NCBI GenBank assembly: GCA_017437905.1
Contig: JAFRWY010000099.1
Coordinates: forward strand, 1 to 40,981
DNA: 40,981 bases
Reading direction: 5' to 3'
Source: Eubacterium sp.
GTDB taxonomy: Bacteria > Bacillota > Clostridia > Lachnospirales > Lachnospiraceae
Every line of letters begins with the position of its first letter. Position 1 is the stretch's first letter. Positions 7,715 through 15,721 of this stretch are shown here, piece by piece. A program made the translations under genes and the position numbers. The notes under the pieces were generated by a model, which was not told the DNA's origin, did not search any database, and saw nothing but the letters and a program-made list of their open reading frames with translations.

Positions 7715-10700
7715 TTCGCATCCACCCCCTTCCGGTCCATGGCTTTCTGATGCAGCGTTTCATACCGCTCCTTCGCGGATTCCTCACCCTTCGCAAAGAG
7801 GGCCTCGGCCTCCTCCGGGAACCGCAGCTTCAGAGAATTGTAACGTACCTCTCCCATCAGGAAATCCCGATAGTTTTCCGTCGGCCGGCTGCTGTCCAGA
7901 AGAAGCGGATTCTCACCCTTCTCTGCCAGCCGCGGATCATAGCGGAGCAGATTCCAGTAGCCGGAACGTACCGCATTCCGCATCTCCAGCATACTCCGGT
8001 TCATACCTGCCTTCACGCCGTGGTTGATACACGGAGCATAGGCGATGATGAGGGACGGACCGTCGTAGGCCTCTGCCTCCTGCAGCGCCTTCAGGGTCTG
8101 GGCCGGATTCGCACCCATGGCGATCTGCGCCACATAGATATATCCGTATGCCATGGCGATCTGTGCCAGGTCCTTCTTCTTCACCTTCTTGCCGGATGCG
8201 GCAAACTTGGCCACCGCACCCACCGGCGTTGCCTTGGAGGACTGACCGCCCGTGTTGGAGTAAACCTCCGTATCAAATACAAGAACATTCACATTTTCAC
8301 CGGAGGCCAGTACATGATCCAGTCCTCCGTAGCCGATATCGTAAGCCCAGCCGTCACCGCCGAAGATCCATACGGAAGGCTTGCCCAGAAGATCCGCATT
8401 TGCAACAACATATGCCGCATTCGCGTCTGTCCCGGCCAGTCCCTTGCACTTCTCCAGCAGTTCATTTCCCACGATCCGGGATGCCTTACCATCGTTCATG
8501 AAGAGGAGCCAGTTCTTTGCCGCAGTCCCTGCCACATCACTGTCCTTCAGGGCTTCCACTGCCGTGCAAAGCTCCTTCCGGCGGGCATTTACCGCGGTTG
8601 CCATACCGTAACCGAACTCCGCATTGTCCTCAAAGAGGGAGTTGGCCCATGCGGGTCCGCGTCCGTCCCTGTTCACCGTGTAAGGTGTGGAGGGCGCCGA
8701 GCAGCCCCAGATCATGGAGCATCCGGTGGCATTTGCCACCAGCATCCGGTCACCGAAGAGCTGTGTTACCAGCTTTGCATACGGTGATTCGCCGCAGCCC
8801 GGACATGCGCCGGAGAACTCCATCAGCGGCTGTGCGAACTGGGATCCTTTAACCGTAGATGCATCAAAGGGGATCTTCCGGTCCTCATTATGTACGGAAG
8901 CAAAGAGCTTATCGTAGGTCGCCTGCTGCTTCTCCATGAAATCCGTATCCATGGCAGCCATTTCCAGCGCTTTCTTCCGTGCCGGGCACACATCCGCGCA
9001 GGAACCGCATCCCGTACAGTCCTTTGCCGAGAAGCCAAGCACAAAGTAAAGATCCTTTGTTCCCTTCATGGGCTTTGCATCCGGATAGTCCTTCGCTTCC
9101 TCTGCGGTCAGCACAAAGGGCCGGATCACGCCGTGGGGACACACATAGGAACACATATTGCACTGCATACAGTTTCCGGAGCACCAGTGGGGAAGATCCG
9201 CAGCGATACCGCGCTTCTCATACATGGCCGTTCCTGAGGGCAGAAGTCCGTCCGCCGTATCCAGGAACGCGGAAACCGGGCAGTTATCACCGGCCAGCGT
9301 ATTTGTGGGTACCAGGATATTGTTCAAATAATCCGTGTGCAGCTTGTCACGGCCCACCAGCTTCTCCGGTTCCGGATCCGCCGGTGCCGTCTTCCAGCTC
9401 CCGGGCACCTGAACCTCATGAACGCTCTCCACACCGCCGTCCACAGCTGCGCAGTTCATGTCCACGATATTTTGTCCCTTCTTGGAGTAGGTCTTTACGA
9501 TGGCATCCTTCATGTATCCCACAGCTTCATTGATGTCAATGATCTGGGCGATCTGGAAATACGCCGCCTGCAGCACGGAATTCGTCCGCCGTGCGCCAAG
9601 GCCCACCTTCTTTGCGATATCCACCGCATCACAGGTATAGAAACGGATTCCGTTTTCCGCGATATACCGTTTCACCGAAGCCGGAAGATGCTTCTCCAGC
9701 TCCTCATCCGTCCAGGTGCAGTTCAGCAGGAAGGATCCTCCCGGCTTCACGTCCTGAACCATTTCGTATTTTGTCAGATATGCACTGTTATGGCATGCCA
9801 CAAAATCCGCCTGCTTTACATAGTAGGTGGACTTGATGGGGCTGTCGCCGAACCGGAGGTGGGAGATGGTCACACCGCCGGATTTCTTCGAATCGTACTG
9901 GAAATACGCCTGTACGTATTTGTCCGTATGGTCACCGATGATCTTGACGGAGTTCTTGTTCGCACCCACGGTACCGTCCGCACCTAGGCCCCAGAACTTG
10001 CAGGCCACGGTCCCCTTCGGCGCCACATCCGGATTCGATGTGACGGGGAGAGAAAGCCCGGTCACGTCATCATTGATGGACAGGGTGAATTCCTTCTTCG
10101 GTGCATCACTCCACAGGTTCTCGAAGGCCGCCTGGATATCTCCCGGCTGTACATCCTTGGAACCCAGGCCGTAACGGCCGCCCACAATGGTGCAGTCCTT
10201 CCACTTAGTACCCCGCAGTGCGGAGCAGATGTCCAGGAATAAGGGTTCTCCGGGACTTCCCGGCTCCTTGGTACGGTCCAGAACCGCAATCTTCTGCACG
10301 GTCGCCGGAAGCACGCGGGTCAGATAGTCTGCGGAGAAGGGACGGTACAGATGTACCTCCACGATACCGGTCTTATGGCCGCGGGCATTCAGGTAGTCCA
10401 CAACCTCCTCTGCCGCATCGCATACGGATCCCATAGCCACCAGGATCTCCGTGGCATCCGGTGCTCCGTAGTAGTTAAAGGGCTTATAATCCGTGCCGAG
10501 CTTCTGATTCACCATGTCCATGTAGCGTGCCACGGTCTCCACAGTCTCGATATAGGCCGGATTGCAGGCCTCACGGTGCTGGAAAAAGGTCTCCGGCTGC
10601 TCCGCCGACCCGAGAAGGTGGGGATGCTCCGGATTCAGGGCATGCTCACGGAAGCGGCGAACCGCGTCCCAGTCCACCATTTCCCGAAGATCCTCATAAT

Positions 10701-11256
10701 CCCAGACTTCGATCTTCTGATATTCATGGGAGGTCCGGAAGCCGTCAAAGAAATGCATCATGGGCAGTTTTCCTGAAATGGTCGCAAGATGCGCCACTGC
10801 AGCCAGATCCATAACCTGCTGCACATTGTTGGAGCAGAGCATGGCAAAACCGGTCTGACGGCAGCTCATAACATCGGAATGGTCTCCGAAAATGGAGAGC
10901 GCATGGGTGGCAAGCGCACGGGCCGCCACGTGGAATACGGTAGGCGTCTGCTCTCCCGCCAGTTTATACATATTCGGGATCATCAGAAGAAGTCCCTGGG
11001 ATGCCGTAAAGGTCGTGGTGTAGGCACCGGCCGTGATGGAGCCGTGTACCGCACCGGCAGCACCGCCTTCGGATTCCATCTCTATGATCCGCACCTTCTC
11101 TCCGAAGAGATTCTTCCTGCCGCCGGCAGCCCATTCATCCATACTTTCCGCCATGGGGGAAGAGGGAGTGATGGGATAGATCGCGGAAACCTCCGAGAAA
11201 GCATAGGCTACGTGTGCCGCTGCCGTATTGCCGTCCATAGTCTTTCTGATACGCAT
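7711..11256 (-). CDS. nifJ: Pyruvate:ferredoxin (flavodoxin) oxidoreductase, single-chain
   Basis: 1181-residue homodimeric enzyme that cleaves pyruvate with CoA to acetyl-CoA and CO2 and reduces ferredoxin; the central carbon-energy step of anaerobic fermentation. Seen: N-terminal pyrimidine-binding domain with YPITPSSPMAE near residues 27-37; two ferredoxin-type clusters CMQCNMCSYVCP and CTGCGSCADVCP near 692-760; CPGCGESPY near 820 for the proximal cluster; GCSMIWGCSAPSTPY; and the thiamine diphosphate site GDGWAYDIGYGG near 980 with DTEVYSNTGGQ after it. Full length, no missing motif. Its start ATG overlaps the stop of the preceding polyferredoxin by one base (TGATG) and has GGGAGGTGA as ribosome binding site inside that gene. 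Confidence 0.98.
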   Translation of the reverse strand: MRIRKTMDGNTAAAHVAYAFSEVSAIYPITPSSPMAESMDEWAAGGRKNLFGEKVRIIEMESEGGAAGAVHGSITAGAYTTTFTASQGLLLMIPNMYKLAGEQTPTVFHVAARALATHALSIFGDHSDVMSCRQTGFAMLCSNNVQQVMDLAAVAHLATISGKLPMMHFFDGFRTSHEYQKIEVWDYEDLREMVDWDAVRRFREHALNPEHPHLLGSAEQPETFFQHREACNPAYIETVETVARYMDMVNQKLGTDYKPFNYYGAPDATEILVAMGSVCDAAEEVVDYLNARGHKTGIVEVHLYRPFSADYLTRVLPATVQKIAVLDRTKEPGSPGEPLFLDICSALRGTKWKDCTIVGGRYGLGSKDVQPGDIQAAFENLWSDAPKKEFTLSINDDVTGLSLPVTSNPDVAPKGTVACKFWGLGADGTVGANKNSVKIIGDHTDKYVQAYFQYDSKKSGGVTISHLRFGDSPIKSTYYVKQADFVACHNSAYLTKYEMVQDVKPGGSFLLNCTWTDEELEKHLPASVKRYIAENGIRFYTCDAVDIAKKVGLGARRTNSVLQAAYFQIAQIIDINEAVGYMKDAIVKTYSKKGQNIVDMNCAAVDGGVESVHEVQVPGSWKTAPADPEPEKLVGRDKLHTDYLNNILVPTNTLAGDNCPVSAFLDTADGLLPSGTAMYEKRGIAADLPHWCSGNCMQCNMCSYVCPHGVIRPFVLTAEEAKDYPDAKPMKGTKDLYFVLGFSAKDCTGCGSCADVCPARKKALEMAAMDTDFMEKQQATYDKLFASVHNEDRKIPFDASTVKGSQFAQPLMEFSGACPGCGESPYAKLVTQLFGDRMLVANATGCSMIWGCSAPSTPYTVNRDGRGPAWANSLFEDNAEFGYGMATAVNARRKELCTAVEALKDSDVAGTAAKNWLLFMNDGKASRIVGNELLEKCKGLAGTDANAAYVVANADLLGKPSVWIFGGDGWAYDIGYGGLDHVLASGENVNVLVFDTEVYSNTGGQSSKATPVGAVAKFAASGKKVKKKDLAQIAMAYGYIYVAQIAMGANPAQTLKALQEAEAYDGPSLIIAYAPCINHGVKAGMNRSMLEMRNAVRSGYWNLLRYDPRLAEKGENPLLLDSSRPTENYRDFLMGEVRYNSLKLRFPEEAEALFAKGEESAKERYETLHQKAMDRKGVDAK

Positions 11257-12407
11257 CAGCAGTCACCTCCCTTCGCTTCCTCCGGAGCCTTCTCCGGTTC
11301 CTCGTCCAGTGCATCATTTGCAAGCGCTGCGCGCTGCAGATATATGTATTCCGGAACGCTCTGCTCGCGGATCACGTTCCGCATGCAGACATACTGACAC
11401 ATATTGCAGTTCTCGCAAAGCTCCGGGTCCACCACCGCGTGCTTCTCTTCCATATAGATCGCGCCGTTGGGACAGTTGTTCACGCAGTCCTCACAGCCGA
11501 TGCAGCAGGAATCGCATACCTGAAGCTTATCTTCATAATCATCCGTGGAGGAACAGGGCACCAGCTTCATGCCCTGATAGGGAACGATGGTGATCAGATG
11601 CTTCGGACATGCATAGGTACAGTCCCTGCAGCCCACGCATTTCTCCGGATCCACCACTGCGGTTCCGTTTACCACACTGATCGCACCGTAGCGGCAGACA
11701 GCGGTACAGCTGCCCTGGCCGCAGCAGCCGGTGGTGCAGAGACCCATGGCCTTCGCATCCATCTTCGCAGCCTCTTCGCAGCTCTGGATCCCCAGCTCCT
11801 TAAATGCGGCAGAGGCCCTCGAACCGCCGGAGCAGCGCACAAATGCCACCTTCTCCTTCAGCTTCGTCAGATCATGGAGCGTATCCACGATGATCTTCTT
11901 CTTGCAGCGGATCGTACAGGACTCGCAGCCGGCACATTTCGTATAATCGATCACGGCATGATGATCCACGATGGACACGGCGCCCCGCGGGCAGGCACGC
12001 TCGCATTCGCCGCAGGCGATACAACCGTATCCGCAGGTGCTGCGAACCACATCCTCCTCTTCCTCGGTGGAGGAACAGGGGATAAAGTTGGTTGCTTCTC
12101 TGGGGATCATGCGGATCAGGCGCTGGGGACAGACATCCTCAGCCGCACAGTCGCCGCAGCCGTTGCAAAGCTCCGGATCGATCACGATCTTCCCATCCTC
12201 GATCCGGATCGCATTCTGTTTACATACAGGAATACAGGAACCGACGCCGACGCATCCGCTCCTACATTCTCCTCTGGCAAAGCCGGAGTCCACTGCCTCC
12301 CGGCAGCTCTTACACCGGTCTTTAAATCTGGCCTTCCCGGCAGCGCTCCCCGCGCAGGCCACAAAGGCGATCTCCGCCGAAAGGACGGAAGTGTTCTGTT
12401 CTTTCAT
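11256..12407 (-). CDS. Soluble polyferredoxin built of two RnfB-like Fe-S modules
   Basis: 383-residue Cys-rich protein with no membrane segment. It consists of two homologous halves. Each half carries an RnfB-type order of motifs: a leading Ala/Val-Cys-Ala/Ser-Gly stretch, a CxxxCxxxGxCxxxC cluster (CRSGCVGVGSCIPVC; CTTGCCGQGSCTAVC), a ferredoxin cluster (CNGCGDC; CVGCRDCTYACP), the spacer IPCSST or VPCSST, then CGYGCIACGECERACP or CDSCCIGCEDCVNNCP, and a last cluster (CAGCESCTIRC; CENCNMCQYVC). Multiple [4Fe-4S] clusters are therefore expected. It lies directly before the pyruvate:ferredoxin oxidoreductase and is probably its electron acceptor or relay. Start ATG 12407 is chosen for the GGGGGTG upstream. 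Twenty-four further upstream codons would read across the promoter. No RnfA, C, D, E or G gene is nearby. Confidence 0.85.
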   Translation of the reverse strand: MKEQNTSVLSAEIAFVACAGSAAGKARFKDRCKSCREAVDSGFARGECRSGCVGVGSCIPVCKQNAIRIEDGKIVIDPELCNGCGDCAAEDVCPQRLIRMIPREATNFIPCSSTEEEEDVVRSTCGYGCIACGECERACPRGAVSIVDHHAVIDYTKCAGCESCTIRCKKKIIVDTLHDLTKLKEKVAFVRCSGGSRASAAFKELGIQSCEEAAKMDAKAMGLCTTGCCGQGSCTAVCRYGAISVVNGTAVVDPEKCVGCRDCTYACPKHLITIVPYQGMKLVPCSSTDDYEDKLQVCDSCCIGCEDCVNNCPNGAIYMEEKHAVVDPELCENCNMCQYVCMRNVIREQSVPEYIYLQRAALANDALDEEPEKAPEEAKGGDC

Positions 12408-12450
12408 CTGGCACCCCCAATACATAAAATGAATGACAAATAACGTATTG

Positions 12451-12479
12451 ATTATACCATAAAATAAGGCCGGGGACAA
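12451..12479 (-). promoter_or_regulatory. Promoter of the polyferredoxin-PFOR-GltD-like operon
   Basis: Minus strand: TTGTCC (12474-12479), a 17-bp spacer, and TATAAT (12451-12456), with an extended -10 TG (TATGGTATAAT). The -35 overlaps the terminator hairpin of the upstream lipoprotein gene. Confidence 0.8.
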
Positions 12480-12497
12480 AGCCTTTTGCCCCCGGCC
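12468..12497 (-). terminator. Terminator after the lipoprotein pair, overlapping the next promoter
   Basis: GGCCGGGG and CCCCGGCC form an 8-bp GC-only stem with a 14-nt loop, followed on the minus strand by TTATTTTAT. The right arm and tail overlap the -35 and spacer of the promoter at 12451-12479. Confidence 0.65.
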
Positions 12498-12523
12498 GAT
12501 CCGGAAATCCGTTCATTTTCCGC

Positions 12524-13897
12524 TTAATTCCTGTAATATGCCGTAAGCCAGCTTCCGTCGATGGCATTTACGTACGCCAGCCCGATCGTTCCGTTGCTTT
12601 CCAGCGGAAATGACCATGCCGGTACCAGGGTAAACTCGTCCGGCTTCTCCTCGGTATAAACCGGATAGTAGACCAGCCGCGTACTGGTGATCGTCAGCTT
12701 CGAACCATTGATCTTCTCTGTGGAAAGATTCTCCTTCAGCCCACGTTCAAATGCGTCCATCAGCTTATCAAAGGGAAGCAGCTGAACATCATCTGCCAGC
12801 AGTTCCTCCGTTTCATAATACTGAACGACAATACATCCGATCACACCCTGATCCGTCACATGAAAGATACCTTCATTCAGCGTTGAAAAATCATGATCCG
12901 CATGTCCCATGTCATAGGAGACCACATATCCGTCCCGGACTGCCCCGTCCAGCGTGTTCAGTTTCTCGTCCGCCTGCGGGATAAAGAGCAGTTCCGTTTT
13001 TACAGGATCCCCTACATCATCTCCCATGGTCAGTTTCAGATCCCCCTTGTCCACATCCATCAGAAGCTTATCCTTCGCAAACTTCTGTGCCTCAGACATG
13101 ATCGCCTCATCACTTCCCACCGTCCGGTTCGGGCGGTCGCTCATTTCCTGGAAAACAAGTTTTTTATTCAGCATTTCATAATTATCGCCGTTCAGATGAT
13201 AATCCATCTGATAGAGTCGATCACAGGCCGCCTCGCCGATGGCATCCCCGGGATTTTTCGGATGAAGGATGAACCCGCGGCCGTATTTGTTGTAAGTGCC
13301 GATGACCAGCTGATATTCCGCATTGTTGTATATTCCTTCGTATGTATGATAAGAAGCATCCTCATCATCCATCCAGCCCGGAATAACGATCGGCTGACCG
13401 GAAGCATTGATCTCATTACTCCCGGAGAACATATTGCATTCCTCGATCAGCAGCTCCGAGTCTCCCTGTTCCACCGAGAGATCCCTGTGGAGTTCCTTGG
13501 CCGTATCCCCGAAAATATTCTGTACCACAGTCTTTTCCTGCTCCGGATTCATCTCCGCTAATTTCAGCTGACTGGAATGATAATGATCCTGATCCCTGCG
13601 AAGGGTCTGGATGCTGATCTCCACCGGATACTTATTCTTCAGCTGGAAGGTATCCTCAAAGATCGGTTTCCCGTCCTGCTGGGGTGTGGGTAATGCCGCA
13701 TACCCGGGATCCGAAGCAGAAGCCTCCGACGTTGTTCCTTCGTTCCCTTCTCCGGAGGTTCCGGTTTCGGACTGTCCGCCCTCTTCCGATGCCGCTGTCT
13801 TCTTTCCACCGTAATCCGTTACCTGCTCCGTCTGACTGCCGCAGGCCGTAAGTAAGAGGGCGAGTCCCAGCGCTGCACATGCTAATCTTCGTTTCAT
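12524..13897 (-). CDS. Predicted lipoprotein of unknown function, paralogue B
   Basis: 457-residue exported lipoprotein. Start ATG 13897 has AAAGGATGG upstream and opens a clean lipoprotein signal, MKRRLACAALGLALLLTAC, with the lipidated Cys at residue 19. A frame extending to 13957 would place 20 hydrophilic residues before the signal and is rejected. A low-complexity Ser/Glu/Gly region follows to about residue 65, then a globular domain. It is clearly paralogous to the next gene upstream: shared landmarks are GDSE, YHTYEG, a PKNPG motif, and a C-terminal P-W-LESNG-VNA-DGS-YR pattern that resembles PepSY/YycI-like domains. It may belong to a Lachnospiraceae lipoprotein DUF (DUF6034 is my guess and is unverified). 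No function can be given. Confidence 0.8.
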   Translation of the reverse strand: MKRRLACAALGLALLLTACGSQTEQVTDYGGKKTAASEEGGQSETGTSGEGNEGTTSEASASDPGYAALPTPQQDGKPIFEDTFQLKNKYPVEISIQTLRRDQDHYHSSQLKLAEMNPEQEKTVVQNIFGDTAKELHRDLSVEQGDSELLIEECNMFSGSNEINASGQPIVIPGWMDDEDASYHTYEGIYNNAEYQLVIGTYNKYGRGFILHPKNPGDAIGEAACDRLYQMDYHLNGDNYEMLNKKLVFQEMSDRPNRTVGSDEAIMSEAQKFAKDKLLMDVDKGDLKLTMGDDVGDPVKTELLFIPQADEKLNTLDGAVRDGYVVSYDMGHADHDFSTLNEGIFHVTDQGVIGCIVVQYYETEELLADDVQLLPFDKLMDAFERGLKENLSTEKINGSKLTITSTRLVYYPVYTEEKPDEFTLVPAWSFPLESNGTIGLAYVNAIDGSWLTAYYRN

Positions 13898-13956
13898 ATT
13901 CCATCCTTTCTCATGAACCGTGATACCGGCAATCCCCGGATCCGTTTCATTACCCA

Positions 13957-15492
13957 TTATCCCATGTCGCTTCTGTAGATAATATCGACAACGCTTCCGT
14001 CCATCGCATTCACCAGGACACAGGCAAACTGATATCCGTTACTCTCCAGCGATATCGTCCATACGGGAGCATATGTTACCTCCCCCTTCTTCTCCGGAGA
14101 AGTGATCGGATAATACGCCAGTTCCACATATCCCACCTCGGCGGAAGAACCGGTCACCTTGGAGAGATCCAGCTGCTCCGTCACACCGTTCCGGACAGAG
14201 AGCATGGCATTTTCAAATGACAGGAGGGCTACATTTTCGGACAGCATATCCTCAAATATATAATCCAGATAGAGATTCATACCCACAATGCCGTCATCCG
14301 TCACCCAGAAGGATCCTGTGTTCGAATCCGAAGATTCAAATACGGAAGCATAGGGAAGACCTGCCAGAGTATAGGTAAGACTTGCCTGATATCCGTTCAG
14401 CACCGCATCTCCCAGTGAATCCTTCGTAATGGACTTCGGATCCAGAAAGACCAGTTCTCGCCGATCGAAATCACCGGAGTCCATCGTGATCGATTCATCG
14501 GAAGCATCCATGCCGATGGTCCGGTAACTTGCAAATGCGACGCCCCCCTCCGGGAGATTCAAATGAAGCTTATCCTTCAGGAAGCTCTTCACCATGGAAA
14601 GCTGCGTTGCCGCATCCTGCTTCGACTGGTTCTCCGGATTATCCAGAAGCTTTGTGGAAAGCTCATAGTCCTTATCCCGGTCCTCCGGATCGACATAAAG
14701 AACGGTTCCTTCATCTGCATATTTTACCGTAGTCAGTTCCGGCCGTGCCACCAGCGTGCCCGGATTCTTCGGATAGAAACAGATCTGCCGGCTGCCGTCC
14801 ATACTCGCGATCATCAACTGATAATCGGTTCCGTTAAAGGTTCCTTCGTAGGTGTGGTAGAAATCCTTTCCCACATCCTCCCAGCCGGAACAGTCAGGAA
14901 TCCCTTGTCCCGCACTGGCCGGATCATAGGAATCCGGATACAGGGAGTAGTAAAATTCGGCGCATGCGGACAGCACATACTCCGAATCCCCCTTCGTCCG
15001 GCTGAGGGTCCTTCGAACCTCCTCCGCAGAGTCTCCCAGGAGATTTTTCACCAGCTCCGCCTCCGAAATCGTTGCCGTATCCGGCGTCTTTGCCAGGTAG
15101 GACGGAACGGTCTCAACGTCCGGCACCTCATATTCCACATTCATATTAACAGCCAGCTTACCCACGGAGAAGCTGTCATTATAAGTTACCTTCTCCCCGC
15201 CCAGCTTCTCCCGGAGGGACTGGTTGCTCTTGGACTCCGCCGCTTCCATGGCCGCATCATGATCCATGGTTCCGGAGTTCTGTGTATCCCCGGTTTCGGT
15301 TCCTTCCGGCTTCCCGGAAGCAGGCTCCTGTCCCGCTTCCCTTGAGGACACTTCCCCGCCCCCGTATTCCGAGATCTGTTCCGCACCCTTCGAACCGCAG
15401 GCCGAAAGGGCAAATCCCATGCAAAGCAGGGCTGCGATCACCGAAGCACGGCATTTCTTCATTTTCTGTCTCTCTTCTTTTCTTCGTTTCAT
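13957..15492 (-). CDS. Predicted lipoprotein of unknown function, paralogue A
   Basis: 511 residues. Signal peptide with a long basic n-region (MKRRKEERQKMKKCR), a hydrophobic core, and lipobox ALSAC with the lipidated Cys near residue 31. Start ATG 15492 has GAGG with a 9-nt spacer. ATG 15501 abuts that site and ATG 15462 is also possible. A Ser/Gly/Glu/Pro-rich tether (about 35-80) leads to the same domain as the downstream paralogue, with GDSAEEVRRTLSRTKGDSE, FYHTYEG, FYPKNPG, FWVTDDGIVG and a final TISLESNGYQFACVLVNAMDGS. Gap to paralogue B is 59 nt, so they form one transcription unit ended by the hairpin at 12468-12497. The pair probably arose by tandem duplication. Role unknown. Confidence 0.8.
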   Translation of the reverse strand: MKRRKEERQKMKKCRASVIAALLCMGFALSACGSKGAEQISEYGGGEVSSREAGQEPASGKPEGTETGDTQNSGTMDHDAAMEAAESKSNQSLREKLGGEKVTYNDSFSVGKLAVNMNVEYEVPDVETVPSYLAKTPDTATISEAELVKNLLGDSAEEVRRTLSRTKGDSEYVLSACAEFYYSLYPDSYDPASAGQGIPDCSGWEDVGKDFYHTYEGTFNGTDYQLMIASMDGSRQICFYPKNPGTLVARPELTTVKYADEGTVLYVDPEDRDKDYELSTKLLDNPENQSKQDAATQLSMVKSFLKDKLHLNLPEGGVAFASYRTIGMDASDESITMDSGDFDRRELVFLDPKSITKDSLGDAVLNGYQASLTYTLAGLPYASVFESSDSNTGSFWVTDDGIVGMNLYLDYIFEDMLSENVALLSFENAMLSVRNGVTEQLDLSKVTGSSAEVGYVELAYYPITSPEKKGEVTYAPVWTISLESNGYQFACVLVNAMDGSVVDIIYRSDMG

Positions 15493-15608
15493 AGTTGTCA
15501 TCCTCTTCTCTGACCCGACCTTACAGACCCTGTCTGCCGGTCACTGTTGTTCGTTATGACACATACTATAAAACCCGATTGTATACGAAATGTATCAAAA
15601 TATATATT

Positions 15609-15629
15609 TTTTTATCCGGCGGATAAAAA
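15609..15629. repeat. AT-flanked 21-bp palindrome
   Basis: TTTTTATCC, GGC, GGATAAAAA: perfect 9-bp arms around 3 bases, in the non-coding gap between the HD-GYP gene end (15722) and the lipoprotein start (15492). It could be an operator or a weak terminator. On the minus strand the bases after it are A-rich, which argues against a normal terminator. Confidence 0.5.
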
Positions 15630-15721
15630 TGTCCGGAACAGACGAAGGAGACGGCACCCGTCCGTCCCCTTCAACCCGTATCCCGTATAATTCATCAAAA
15701 CGCCTGCCTCCGCAGGGAAGG

